From: Podospora bellae-mahoneyi
Lineage: Eukaryota > Ascomycota > Sordariomycetes > Sordariales > Podosporaceae
Assembly: GCF_035222275.1 (NCBI RefSeq)
Contig: NC_085882.1
Span: 2,363,501 to 2,427,500, forward strand
DNA length: 64,000 nt
Direction: 5' to 3'
The notes under the pieces: generated by a model
Told to the model about the DNA's origin: nothing
Seen by the model: only the letters and a program-made list of their open reading frames with translations
The model's database searches: none
Translations under genes and position numbers: made by a program
Shown here: in pieces, positions 1 through 12,800 of the stretch
Numbering within the stretch: position 1 is the first letter of the stretch
Layout: each line of letters starts with the position of its first letter

Positions 1-832
1 CGGACGGTCAAGAAGAGAATAAATAGAGGTCCGAAGTGAGGCATAACATGGCGGCTGAGAGAACCATCCACATCTAGTAACCATGAGACTGGCACGCTGT
101 TGTAAGACGGGAAGATAGGTTCAGAAGAGCGACCCCCACATGAGTGATCCATGTCTCATCCCATCCCATCCCATCCACAAGCGACGACCTCAGGTAAGAA
201 ATTAGGTAATGTATGGGGACTTTCATATATCGGAGCAAGACTTTTCCTGTCATGTGGCAATGAAGGAGCGTTTACCCATGAAGAGCATTCGAAGGCAAAG
301 TTCATCTTTGTTGGTATTTTCATCAACAGCTCTCAGGATAGTCATCTTTCCCAAAAACCAGCCACGCAGAAACACTACCCTCATAGAGCGCCAGCTCAAA
401 AAAGAAACGTTATAAGATAAAAATGTGACCGACTCTAGCCAGCCGTCAAGGCTGGAGCAGCCAACATCGACAAGAACAGAATCTAAGCAAAAGGAAACCA
501 TTAAATCATACCTATCCAAAACCATCGCCCGCCCGAGCCATGTCCTGTTGTCCGTAATAAACCTTCCCCGCCAGGGCCGAATCCTTCTCGCATTCCAGAT
601 CCGAGCACCGAACCTCTGGTAATTCCGAGCAGCCACCACTCCCACCACCACGGAGCGCATAGAACTGTGCCGCATTCCCGCCAGCCCCTGAGAAGCCACC
701 ATCGCGAAGGAGCCACGAAAATCAACGGCCCGGTCGATCCTCCAGGAATCCTCCCGCATCCCCAGAAAACTGGCTGGTCTTTGATCAACCTCCACCGGCA
801 CGACAGCTTTTAACCTCAGTCTTTCCAACATC
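1..832. other. Left-edge stretch without a supported gene
   Basis: Several overlapping open frames exist here, including a 193-codon one on the minus strand, but none has recognisable domains or a convincing start. The part next to 833 is probably the 3' UTR of the MARVEL-type gene that ends there. Short ATCCC repeats lie near 156-177. I see nothing else I can support. Confidence 0.5.
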
Positions 833-1418
833 TTAAGCCTCCTCCTTGTTGGTAACAGGAACCTCCACCGCCGCCGGCTCCTTCCTCTTCCAACTCATCA
901 ACCCCCCCTTCTTCACCACCTCCCTCACCATAATCACCCCTGACCCAATCCACACCAGCCACGCCGCCGCAGCAAACGCAACGTCAGCCTGCGCACTTTG
1001 GCAGACGCTCCCCCGACAAAACAGCAGTTTGCTCAGGAAAACCGCCAGCCCGACAAACCCCGCGAACCAAAAGAGCACGTTTGACAGTTCCACCCCCAAA
1101 GCGATGTAGTTACTGGCGGCCGTCTTGGGGGCGACGAAGCGAGGGATGAGGAACTCGAGAGCGAGGATGGAGAGGAGGGAGTAGAGGGAGGCGAAGAAGA
1201 GGAAGTTAATGGAGGAGGGGGAGGAGATTACTGTTGTTGTGTTGTACCAGTGGGCGACTGTGGAAAAAGGTTAGTTTCAGGGTGATAGATATAGGAGAGA
1301 GAGTTGATTTGGGAGGTAAGGAGGGGCGAGTACCGTATGATGAGAGAGCAAGGACTAGGAGAGCAAAGACGCCTTGGATGGCCCGGAGAGGGAGGATGAC
1401 TGTCTTAAAGAGGGACAT
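833..1418 (-). CDS. MARVEL-type four-helix membrane protein
   Basis: Two exons, 1334-1418 and 833-1257, joined by a 76-nt GT-AG intron in phase 1, give 169 residues. The protein has four hydrophobic helices (about residues 10-28, 41-65, 75-100 and 112-135) and a short basic and acidic cytosolic tail ending in NKEEA. The layout and the N-terminal phrase ILPLRAIQGVFALLVLALSSY fit the fungal MARVEL-like family. Those proteins sit in plasma-membrane or vesicle membranes and are linked to membrane microdomains; that role is by family, not shown here. The start is the first ATG and is followed at once by helix 1. The 5' UTR carries an 18-nt A run (1509-1526 on the plus strand). The exact partner and function are unknown. 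Confidence 0.75.
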
Positions 1419-3721
1419 GGTTGTGAGTTTGACGTTTTGATCTCGTATTCGTGATGGCTTGATTTTGATAAGATGTGAATGTTTCGATTTCGGAGAATTC
1501 AAAAAACCAAAAAAAAAAAAAAAAAAGCAGTTGCTGGCCTGCTTGCGTATCGAAGGGAAGGATGAATGTATCAAAGGAGTGACGAAATGAAGAGAAAGAA
1601 AATGTCTAGGATAGACTGGACAACAACACCGCAGATGTCTGATGGAAGGAAAAATGAAAAAGAATAGCAAGAGGAACCATAAGAATCAAGCAGTCTTGAC
1701 TTTTGTCCAAGTCAATGAGTGAAGTAACATTATCCAAGCCGTCAACGACCCCCCTGAAACGCAAATCATCAGGCATTTTCATTCATGCTAGATGGGGGGT
1801 CGTAGCTACTGGGCGCGCGAGGCCACCCAATGGTAGATGGTACCATTGTTTAAAACAAGGCTGTGAAGTAGTGTTGAAGTTGCCCTTCAAGACCGGCTAG
1901 GGGTGACTCCGTGACGGGAATATCCACCCTGATCGCTGCGTTGGTGGTGACGAAGTGGGCATGGGAGTTTTATATGGAACATGAGACGGGATGACAGGAG
2001 ACGGGCTATAAGAAGGGATGGGTCCCGCCTCTTGTTGTCGAATTTGAGGTGCCGGTTTTTCTTTCCTTTTTTAAAGATCTGTCTTTCGAGTTTTCTCGCT
2101 CAGGTCCCCAAGAAAAATGCAATTGGATATCTCGAAAATCGCTGGACAAGCAGAGTAAGATGGCAGGTGTTTGTCGACAGTTGTTTGGCTTGCTTGAGCT
2201 TGAGATAAGAGGTGGAACTTCACACAAAAGCAACTCACACAAGCTGCTGGGTTGGTTTCCATCTCAGAAGGTCCGTCATATAGAATCTTCGGGTCATCTC
2301 CAACTGCGATGTTGAGCCCCATTATCAAGAATCAAGGAGGATGTTTCATCTGATGGCTCGATGCTCTTGGATGTCTTGGCGGTTTCGAGTTGTTCAGTTT
2401 GAACTTGATGGCTCGTGCGCGATGCCAAGACCAAAACATCAATGTGGGGCATCTGAATCGCGGGGTGAGGGCTGGGCGTTTTCATGGCTCCCAAAGGCGA
2501 CTAGGTTGTCCCAGCTCGCCCGAGTTCCATCCCAGCCGAGGTCGATGGCTGTCCGAGGCTTTTTGAACGTCTGCCAACCTGACGTCGACAACCGCCAGTC
2601 CCAACCGTTGGTAACTGTTCGACTTAGTTTGTTTCCGAAGGCCTGTTTCTGGATAGCAGTAACCGTCCTCCCGGCGCAACGTCCAACGTCGTGAGCCTCT
2701 CCAAACGCTCACACGCTGTTCCTGACCCCCACCCCCGCAGTTACAAAGTCTGGAGTGGATATCGACATTGCCAGCCACGGGTGCTTTCTTTGTTGACTTC
2801 ACTTGCTGGTGGGCTTTTTCAGTAAAACGAAATGCTTGCTTCTCCGCACCCCGCATTCTCAAAAGATGTGATCCCCCGCGTGCCATCTGTCTTGTCTGGG
2901 GAAATCTCCCTCTGCGCATGTGATGGCCGTACCGGGAAAGGGCCTCCGCGCATCTTCGTGCGAGGTCGTGGAATTTGTCGCTTGGCGAAGCCTTGGATGT
3001 CGGCCCCATGTTCCAATCCGGTGTCCCGTTGCCAGTTGCGGATTTCAACACTGGCCATTGCCTCCACGCCCAAAAGCATTGGGGAACAACCGCCATTTGA
3101 CGCCACAGGTCCACTGTTGTCGCTGGACCAGCCGAGGCTGACCTCTGCGACGAGGTACCCAGCCCCTAACAGAGTCGTCAACAGCCATGCTGATATTGGG
3201 CCTCCGACAAAGAGTGGAAGCGTGCAGAGTTGACAGTAGTATTTACAAGACATAGCGAAACAAGCTCAACTTTGAGGGACAGCTTTTAGCCCACGGTTTC
3301 ACATCAAGGCGCATCTGCAAACCAAGACTCATGATGTCGTAGCAGGTCTCTCACATCCAGTCGCAACGCGCTGATTTGGCAGCCCGGACAACCCGGTTAG
3401 CTCCCACACCCCTGTCGCACTCGGCTCAAGACCAACTTGGACGAGACACATGCTGCCGAGCGCCGACCCTGTTGACGAAAAGGAGACCATCTCCCCGTCA
3501 GCTTGTGGCTTTTTGGGCCGCTTCTACTCAAAACCATTCCTCCATCCTCCAACGACCTCTGACGCCAACCTCCCCCTAGCTGCCACTTGTGTGTTTTGAC
3601 GAATTGCTGTTTCTTGTCTTTGTTCGTGCGGGTCACATCTACTAGACGCCGTTCGACCTTCCCCTCCTTCAACCACCGGTAACGACGCTCGTTTTGAGTT
3701 TCGCCGAAACACCTCGCGGCC
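1419..3721. other. Intergenic region between divergent genes
   Basis: This 2.3 kb separates the MARVEL-type gene (-) from the acyl-CoA synthetase gene (+). It should hold both promoters and long 5' UTRs. It contains the A run at 1509-1526 and pyrimidine-rich sequence from about 3400 to the ATG at 3722, as is common before highly expressed fungal genes. Long minus-strand frames at 2482-3253 overlap each other and show no domains, so I did not call them. Confidence 0.5.
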
Positions 3722-5899
3722 ATGGCTCCCAGCAAGCAGGACACGACGGCTTACATTAACGCCATCGCCCAACCACCCCCTCCGGGCACTCCCTACGCCC
3801 TCCCCATCCCCGGCACCGAGCGCCCCAACCGGACTCCCATCTACCGCCATTGGCGCTTCCAGAACGGCCCTCTTCTCGAGACCTTCGACCCCGCCATTCG
3901 CACCGTCCACGATCTCTTCGAAGCTTCCGTCGCGCGGGTCCCTAGAAACAGATGCTTGGGCCACAGACCCTGGAACCCTGTCTCCAAGACATGGGAGAAC
4001 AAGTTTGTCTGGACGACATATACCGAGGTTGCTGAGCGCAGGAAGAACTTTGGTGCTGGCATCGTTGAGCTGCACCAGCGGGTTGGCGTCACGGCTGACA
4101 AGAAGTATGCTGTCGGTCTCTGGGCCCAGAACCGCCCCGAGTGGCAGATCACTGAGTTGGCTCTGCTCTCGCAGTCCTTGTGGCCCGTTTCGCTCTACGA
4201 GACTCTCGGACCCGAGGCGACCGAGTACATCATCAACCACAGCGAGCTGACTGCCGTCGTCTGCTCGCTCCCTCACATCCCCACTCTCCTGAAGCTTGCG
4301 CCCCGCGTGCCCAGCCTCAAGTTCATCATCTCCCTGGACCCCCTCGATGCCGGTGAGATGACCGGCCACTCCAAGCTGTCGCTCTTGAACGCTGCGGCCG
4401 CCCAGGTTGGCCTTGAGATCTTCTCCATGGAGGGCGTGGAGGCGCTGGGTGCCCGCTCCGGCCGCCCAATGCGCCCTCCCCAGCCCGAGGATGTTCTGAC
4501 CATCAACTACACCTCTGGTACCACTGGTGACCCCAAGGGTGTCCTTATCACCCACGCCAACGGTGTTGCCGGTATCTCGGCTGCTCGCTCCAACCAGAGC
4601 ATCACGGCTGGCGACGTCCACCTGTCTTATCTTCCTCTTGCGCATATCTATGGTCGCATGGCTGACCAGACTGCTCTCGCTGAAGGCGCCAGCATCGGTT
4701 ACTTCCACGGTGACATCACCCAGCTTGTGGAGGATATCAAGCTCCTGCGCCCAACTGGTCTTATGTCGGTGCCCCGTCTCTTTAACCGCATCAACTCTGC
4801 CATCCAGGCCGCCACGGTTGAGCAGGAGGGCTTCAAGGGTGCCCTCTCGCGCCGTGTCATTGAGGCCAAGAAGACCAGCATGAAGCTTCCTCCTGGCAAG
4901 GCCACCAACAAGCACTTCCTCTACGACAAGATCTGGACCCCCAAGGTCCTCAAGGGTGTTGGTCTCTCTCGCGCTCGCACCATGGTCAGCGGTTCCGCCC
5001 AGCTCGACCCCGACGTCCACGAGTTCCTCCGCGCCGCCTTTGGCAACAACTTCGTCCAGGGTTTCGGCATGACCGAGACCTACGCCGTCGGTACCGTCCA
5101 GATGCCCGGCGATTTCACCACCGGCAACATCGGCCCCCCGTGCCCCTCGGTCGAGCTCTGCATCGAGTCCGTCCCCGACTACGAGTACACCGTCGAGGAC
5201 AAGCCCAACCCCCGCGGCGAGCTGCTCATGCGCGGTCCCATCATCTTCAAGGAGTACTACCGTAACCCCGAGGAGACGGCCAAGACGATCGAGGCCGACG
5301 GGTGGTTCCACACCGGCGACATCGTCGAGGTGGACAGCATGGGCCGCTTCAAGATCATCGACCGCAAGAAGAACGTGCTCAAGCTCGCGCAGGGCGAGTA
5401 CATTTCCCCCGAGCGCATCGAGAACGTCTACCTCGGCAGCTGCAACCTCCTCGCCATGGCCTTTGTGCATGGCGAGCCCAAGGAGTCGAGTTTGGTGGCT
5501 GTGTTCGGTATCGACCCTGTGCACTTTGCTCCTTATGCCAGCAAGATCCTCAAGCAGAACATTTCTGCCGAGGACAAGGCTGCGCTCAAGGTGGCGGCGA
5601 ACGACCCGAGGGTCAAGGGGGCGCTGTTGAAACTGTTGGATAACATTGGAAAGAGCCACAAATTCAACAGCTACGAGAAGGTGAAGAATATCTATTTGGA
5701 TATTGAGCCTTTTTCGATCGAGAATGAGCTTTTGACTCCCACGTAAGTTTTTCCGAGTCACTCTATTGGATACAGTATAACTAACGAGATGAACAGCCTC
5801 AAGCTCAAGCGCCCGCAGACGGCGAGGGCTTTCCGCGCCGAGATTGACCGCATGTATGAGGAGATTGCGGCCAATGCTGGTTCCAAGCCAAAGTTGTAA
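3722..5899 (+). CDS. Long-chain fatty acid-CoA ligase
   Basis: Activates long-chain fatty acids to acyl-CoA with ATP. Exons 3722-5742 and 5797-5899 (54-nt intron, donor GTAAGT, branch CTAAC) encode 707 residues, the usual size for fungal FAA-type enzymes. The adenylate-forming signature YTSGTTGDPKG lies at about residues 263-273, the GWFHTGD motif at about 527-533 and IDRKKN at about 546-551, so the catalytic core looks intact. The protein ends in PKL, a divergent match to a type 1 peroxisomal targeting signal. This suggests a FAA2-like peroxisomal enzyme rather than a cytosolic FAA1/4 form, but location is inferred. The start ATG has a good context (GCCATGGC). It is convergent with GLT1. Confidence 0.93.
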
Positions 5900-6884
5900 G
5901 CTGTTAAAGGGGGTGGGTTGATTTAGGGGGGATGATTTACTCTGCCATATTGTGTAATACCCAGCTGTTTTTGGATATGTCGGGGAGGATGGGGGCGGGG
6001 GCGGTTGTTTATTTGAAGCGGGTTTCATATAGTGTTATTATATACACACTTGTACTTACAGAGTAGGAGTAGGGAGGAAAAACAGGACGAAATATCTTTT
6101 ATCATAGTGTATATGTGTAAAGTATGAATCGACAAAATGCCATGAGATGAGGTACCGTCCATCGTGTGCCTGTACATCTGTTCTTGCACTTGTTCCTTTC
6201 CTAACTATCTTGGTGTAATATCTTGGTGTAGGCAAAGCGCTTTCAATCCCATGATCTACACCATGTTGGAGGCTAGGCTATGAAGACTGTCGAGCCGAGG
6301 ATGGTTTTCTTCTGCAGTTAATGTGTGTGGGTTTGGACAGTTGTCTGTCGCATTTTCGTAGAGGAGCTGCAACCGAATATGGTACCAGTATTCAGATCGA
6401 AGCTCTTCGAAAGATCACCAAACATCATCACACATCAAAACCCCATTACTTTTTGAACAGCTTTTTATTTTGAAATCTGAAATATGTACACAACCTTAAA
6501 ACAAAAATGCCACAGCGACAAGAAAGAAAAAAAAGAAAATAAAACTACTAGAAAATGCTCCCAAATGCCAACCCACGCCCCCCCCCCCTCTCGGCCGAAC
6601 CAGCAGAAAAAACATACCAAAGAGAAAAAGTAATACCACAAATTTCACCTCTCATCCATCATCCCCCACCAGCCAGATAACATTCTTGCAATGAACAACG
6701 AAAAAATGGTATCACATCAAAGAAAAAGAAATCATGATTCCCTTTCGCTGGAGAGAAAAATTTTTGATGTCGTGTGATCGCGCTTCCCCCCCTTCTGACC
6801 CATGTGAGAGAGAGAAACCCATGCTTTCATTCCTCGTCATCATTATCGTTCCTTTCAAACGCCCCCGATTGTGTTCACTGTTGT
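5900..6884. other. Convergent intergenic region
   Basis: Shared 3' flank of the acyl-CoA synthetase (+) and GLT1 (-). It is AT-richer than the neighbouring coding sequence, with A-rich tracts near 6500-6550 and a C run at 6581-6589. These are likely 3' UTRs and polyadenylation regions. No gene seen. Confidence 0.5.
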
Positions 6885-9800
6885 TCAAGCAATAGCAGTA
6901 AACACCTCCTCAGCAGTCCTCTTGACAATGCCACCGGTGACAGGCAAGCTGGTGTTCTTCTCGAGATACAAATCAACCTCGCGAGCAGCCTGGCGACCCT
7001 CATTGATACCCCAAACGATGAGCGACTGTCCACGACGGCAATCACCAGCCGCGAAGACACCCTCCACATTGGTGCTGTACTTCCCAGCAGGAGTCTTGAC
7101 GTTCTTACGAGCGTCCTTCTCGATCTCGTCACCCAAGACACGAGCCTCAGGTCCCAAGAAACCCATGGACAAGAGGACAAGGTCGGCAGGGAAGAACTGC
7201 TGAGAACCCTCAACCTTCTTCATGTCCCAACCACCGCTGGCAGACTTGGTCCACTCAACACGGACGGTGTTGATGCCCTTCACCTTGCCGCTGCCGTCGT
7301 CGACAAACTCCTCCGACATGATGCAGAACTCACGGGGGTCCTTGCCTGTGTGTTGAGCCACCTCAGTGTGACCGTAGTCGACACGGTAGATGCGGGGCCA
7401 CTGGGGCCACGGGTTGTCGCGCGCACGCTCCGGGGGAGGCTGAGGCAGCAGCTCAAAGTTGACAACCGACTTGGCACCGTGGCGGACAGAGGTACCGATG
7501 CAGTCGTTACCGGTATCACCACCACCAATGACAACGACGTGCTTGTCCTTGGCAGAGATGTAAGAACCGTCAGCCAGCTCGGAGTCAAGCAGAGACTTGG
7601 TGTTCTTGTGAAGAAACTCCATGGCGAAGTGGATGCCCTCGAGGTTGCGGCCCTTGATGGGAAGGTCACGAGCGACAGTGGCACCGGTGGCGATGATGAC
7701 AGCATCATTCTCAGCCTTGAGATCCATCAGCTTGATATCGTCGCCGATGGAAACACCGGTCTTGAAGATGACACCCTCGTCGGCCATGAACTTGGTGCGT
7801 CTGTCGACGATGCGCTTGTCAAGCTTCATGTTGGGGATACCATACATGAGCAGACCACCAAGACGGTCAGCACGCTCGTAGACGGTGACAAGATGACCAG
7901 CCTTGTTCAGCTGATCGGCGGCAGCAAGACCAGCGGGACCAGAACCAATGATGGCAACCTTCTTGCCGGTGCGGACCTCGGGAGGGTTGGGAACCATCCA
8001 GCCCTTCTCGAAACCTCTGTCAATGATGGCGCACTCGATGGACTTGATGCCAACGGGGTCTTCGTTGATGCCGAGAACGCAAGCACCCTCGCAGGGAGCA
8101 GGGCAAACACGACCAGTGAACTCGGGGAAGTTGTTGGTCATGAGGAGACGGTTGAGGGCGTCCTGCCACTGGTTCTGGAAAACAAGCTCGTTCCACTTGG
8201 GAATGATGTTGGAGATGGGGCAACCAGTATCAGACTGGCAGAAGGGGACACCGCAGTCCATACAGCGAGCGGACTGATACTTCAGCTCGTCCTCGTCGAG
8301 TCTCTGAGAAAGCTCGGCCCAGTCCTTGACACGCGTCTTGGCGCTGCGGTACTTCTCAGAGCGGCGCTGGTACTTCATGAAGCCCTTGGTTTTGTCGAGC
8401 ACAAGAGCCTTCTTCTTGTCACGGGTCTGGTCACCGAAGCTCTCTTCGATGTCAGCAAGCTTCTCGGTGTGCTCCTTCTTGACCTCCTTCTTGGCCTCCT
8501 TCTTCTGTTCAACGCCAGAGACGATGGGAAGGTTGTACTCAGCACGCTTGGCCTCAGCAGCCTTAGCAGCCTCCTCGGCAAGGACGCGCTTGTAGTCAAC
8601 AGGCAAGACCTTGATGAAACGGGGAAGGGCGCGGTTGAAGTCGACCAGGATGCGGGCCGCAAGCTCGGAGCCAGTATAGTGGTGGTGATCCTCGATGAGA
8701 CCGCGGAGGTAGGCAACTTCCTCGGGGTCCTCGACGGGGCCAGCCTCCACCATTTCGGTGTTGAGCTTGGTGAGGAAGTCCTGGTGGATGTCAAGGACAT
8801 AGGCAATACCACCAGACATACCGGCAGCGAAGTTGCGGCCAGTGCTGCCAAGAATGACGATGCGGCCACCAGTCATGTACTCGCAACCGTGGTCACCAAC
8901 ACCCTCAACGACAGCGGTGGCACCGGAGTTGCGGACGGCGAAACGCTCAGCAGCAACACCACGGAAGAAGGCAGTACCGCTGGTAGCACCATACAAGCAG
9001 ACGTTGCCGATGAGAATGTTCTCCTCAGCCTTGAAGACGGCCGAGCGAGGAGGGTACACGATCAAGCGACCACCAGACAAGCCCTTGCCGACATAGTCGT
9101 TGGCATCACCCTCGAGCTCCAGGGTGATACCAGGAGCGAGGAAAGCACCGAAAGACTGACCGGCTGAGCCCTTGATGTTGACGTGGATGGTATCCATGGG
9201 GAGACCAGCCTCGCCAAATCTCTTGGAGACGTGGTAGGAGAGTGAAGTACCCATGGCACGATCGGTGTTGACAATGTCGCACTCGATGCGGGAGGGAAGA
9301 CCCTTGTCAAGAGTCAACTCGGCCTCGGAGATAAGCTTGTTATCGAGGCGGACGTAGAGGCGATGGTCCTGCTTGCGGACGTTGAAGGTGGCGACACCGG
9401 GGCGAAGCTTGTGGGCAGGCGTAAGAATGAGAGAAAGATCGATGTTAGCGGTCTTGTTAGTGCGCAGATCCTCGCGAACCTTGAGGACCTCAGCACGACC
9501 GATCATCTCGTTCACGGTGCGGAAGCCAAGCTTGGCCATGATGGCACGGAGCTCGTTGGCAACATAGTAGAAGAAGTTGATGACGTGCTCGGGAGTACCA
9601 GTGAACTTCTTGCGAAGTTCAGGATCCTGGGTGGCGATACCGACAGGGCAAGTGTTCTGATGAAAAGGTTAGCAAAACTCGGCAATTGGGGATCTCAAAT
9701 CACAAACCAAATGACAATTGTGAGTAACGAGGCCATTCCCAAGCTGAAATAGGGACCCTGAGACCTGAATCGCGCGATAATCATCCTCCTCAACGTCTGT

Positions 9801-12800
9801 GACCGTGAAGGGGCGGGCATCGTCATTGTAATAGGTCTTGGCCATGTTCATCTTCTTGCGAGGCATGAGGAGGTATTGCTGGAACTTAGCAGACCCCTTG
9901 CCAAGGTAGCAAATGAAGACATCGCCAGGAATATCTGACCACCCATCCCCAAACTTCTGGTTATTGACTTCTCTGTCAATGCCTGTGACAGAGATACCGC
10001 AACTCAGTGCCAAGTCGCGGAGATCCTCCACGATTTTCCTATGCTCATCGGTGCGCTGCGTAAAACGGTAGGTATTGTGTGACTTCACATAGCAGCCATC
10101 AGAATCGATGAGGCCAGCGATGACAGCCAGCCGAGTAGCCTCATCCGCAGTCTTATAGCAGTCGGGGATACCACCACTCTTGTCACCAAGGAGACCAAGG
10201 GAACGGAGGCCATCCTGGATGGGATTCCAGTGATACCCAGGCATCCCCTCCTGACTGGAGATCTTATATGTGTAAGTATTGTGGTTGGCATAGTGATTAG
10301 TCCCCGGAATAGCATCACCAGCCTTCTGCTGGAGGTGCTCGCTGACGTGGAGCGGGCGAGCCCCGGCTGGCCTGCTGGCGTTGAGCTCCGCAACATGGCT
10401 ATGAAGCCAGACTTTGACCTCAAGATCGGAGCTGGAGACGATCGGGCCGCCTGTGGACCCATCACCAAGCCAGAAGCCCAGGAGCCAGGGGTCGATGGGG
10501 ACGGACCTCTGGACGTTGGCCGGGTGAGGAGCAAAGGCAAGAGGGGCGCGGTAAAGCTTCAAGTGATTCTTCTTGACCTGCTTGCTGCACAGCTCCTCGT
10601 ACCGAGTCACGGTCATCCTGAAGTCATCACCATCTCTGACAAGATAAGGGTCAACGAGATCATGGTGTTCACTCCTCAGCATGTCATATACCAAGCGACC
10701 TTGCTGCTCGGTAGGGAAACGACGACAGATTCTCCGGACACCACCGCATTGGCACCCATTATTCAGCCCACTTCTCAATTTGGCGAAGCGATCGAGTGTA
10801 GCTGACGGGAGTGACATGAGTGATGAGCCCCCATTCGAGTTGTTCCCTGCGTGTCCAAGGGACGAGTTTGGTCTGGACGTATACTGGGAAGAACCAGGAC
10901 GGTAAGATCCTCCATATGTCGAGGACGGGAGCTCAATGTCGCGTAACTGTTGTCCTATCTCAGGTCCGAGGTCCACCAGCTCGACATCATCCACCTCTAA
11001 ATCTTCCATGGGAACGTCTGATGGTATGCTGTCCAAATATTCTTGCACAGCACTATGCAGTGCCTCTCTGACCAGGCCAGGCTCATTCTTAAGCTCCTGG
11101 TTAGCAATTTGGCGCAGAAAGTCGTCAAACTCAGGGGGGTTGTCGTCGTGGCCGGCTGCGTGAAAATGTGCTTCCACACGACTGTCGACATAGCTATGGA
11201 CCTCCTCTTCAGTCGGGGTATGGTCCTGACTATCGACAAGGTCACGGTAGAGGAAATGAGCAGCCTGATCCCACCTCAGACTGCACGACTCTCTCTCAAG
11301 ACCGGAACGGTCACAGCGTGTCAACCAGTAAACCTGCCAGTCGACCTTGTCCCCATTCTGGGAGCAGACAAGGGAGGGGGCAGTGCCATATGTCCGCAGG
11401 GGGAGGATGTGATCAGGAGTGCACTTGAAGCTTTTCTTCTCACGAGAATCAAACTCCTTGTAGTGAATCTCCTTCATAGGGCCCCTCTTGACCTCATCCA
11501 CGGCGAGGACCAGGACCGGGAGGTGGTTGTCGTCGAGGAGGGTGTCGCCGACATTGATCTCGGCAATCGTCGTGACGCCGGCGAGGGTGCGGACAGTGGT
11601 GGAGGGATGTAAACACTTTCTCATCTTCACGCGCTCAGTTAGCTTGTATTCAACAAGAAATCATCATGGGATGGTGGGCGGTGGATGAAGTGAGGCATCC
11701 AAAAGACAGTGACAAGCGTCCAAAAGACACCTGAAGGCATATTTGGATGTGAAGAAGGCCTATTTTCAATTCAAACAGGCCTTCTTCAAATCCAACCACG
11801 CCTCTCTGCATCATTCGCACGCCTGAATCCATCCGGGCCAGGTGTGAAGGGGTAACAAAAATATCAAAAAGTGATCAACTTACCATGATGCAACCCATCG
11901 CAATCAAGGGGGTAGTAGCGAAACCCCATTCCTCGGCACCAAGCAAGCAAGCAAGGGCGACATCGCGACCAGTGCGGAGCTGACCATCAGTCTGGACAAC
12001 AACACGGCCACGGAGATCGTTCAAGACCAAAGTCTGATGAGTCTCGGCAAGACCCAACTCCCAAGGGAGACCGGCATACTTGATACCAGTCCAGCGCGAA
12101 GCACCGGTACCACCATCGTGACCAGAGATCAAGATGTGATCAGCCTTGGCCTTGGCGACACCAGAGGCAACAATACCAACACCAGTCTCGGACACAAGCT
12201 TCACTGACACACGCGAGCGAGGGCTCGAGCACTTGAGGTCGTAAATGAGCTGCTTCAAATCCTCGATCGAGTAAATATCGTGATGAGGAGGAGGCGAGAT
12301 CAAACCGACACCAGGGGTCGAGTGACGAGTGCGGGCAATGGACTTGGAGACCTTGTGGCCAGGCAGCTCACCACCCTCACCGGGCTTGGCACCCTGGGCC
12401 ATCTTGATCTGAAGCTCATCAGAGTCGGCAAGGTAGGCGGACGTGACACCGAAACGGCCAGAGGCAACCTGCTTGATGGCAGAGCGCATGGTATCGCCGT
12501 TGGGCATGACCTGCGAGCGCTCAGGATCCTCACCACCTTCACCGGTGTTGGACTTGCCACCAAGTCTGTTCATGGCCACAGCGAGAGTGGAGTGAGACTC
12601 CATGGAAATAGAACCATAAGACATGGCACCAGTGCAGAAGCGGCGCACGATCTCGGTCCAGGGCTCAACCTGCTCGATGGGGATGGGAGTGGTCTCCTCA
12701 AACTTGAAGTCGAGCATGCCACGGAGCGTGCAGGCCTTGATCTGCTCATACTCGGAGCGGGAGTAGGCCTCGTACGACTTGTCGTTCTTGGTGCGGACGG

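Noticed and set aside
250-831. 193-codon minus-strand open frame
   Set aside because: No domains, no plausible ATG context, and it lies where the 3' UTR of the MARVEL-type gene is expected.
2482-3253. Overlapping minus-strand frames of 210 and 144 codons upstream of the acyl-CoA synthetase
   Set aside because: They overlap each other in different frames and show no family resemblance; the region is better read as promoter and leader.
3524-6028. 834-codon minus-strand frame opposite the acyl-CoA synthetase
   Set aside because: Shadow of the plus-strand enzyme gene, caused by codon bias.
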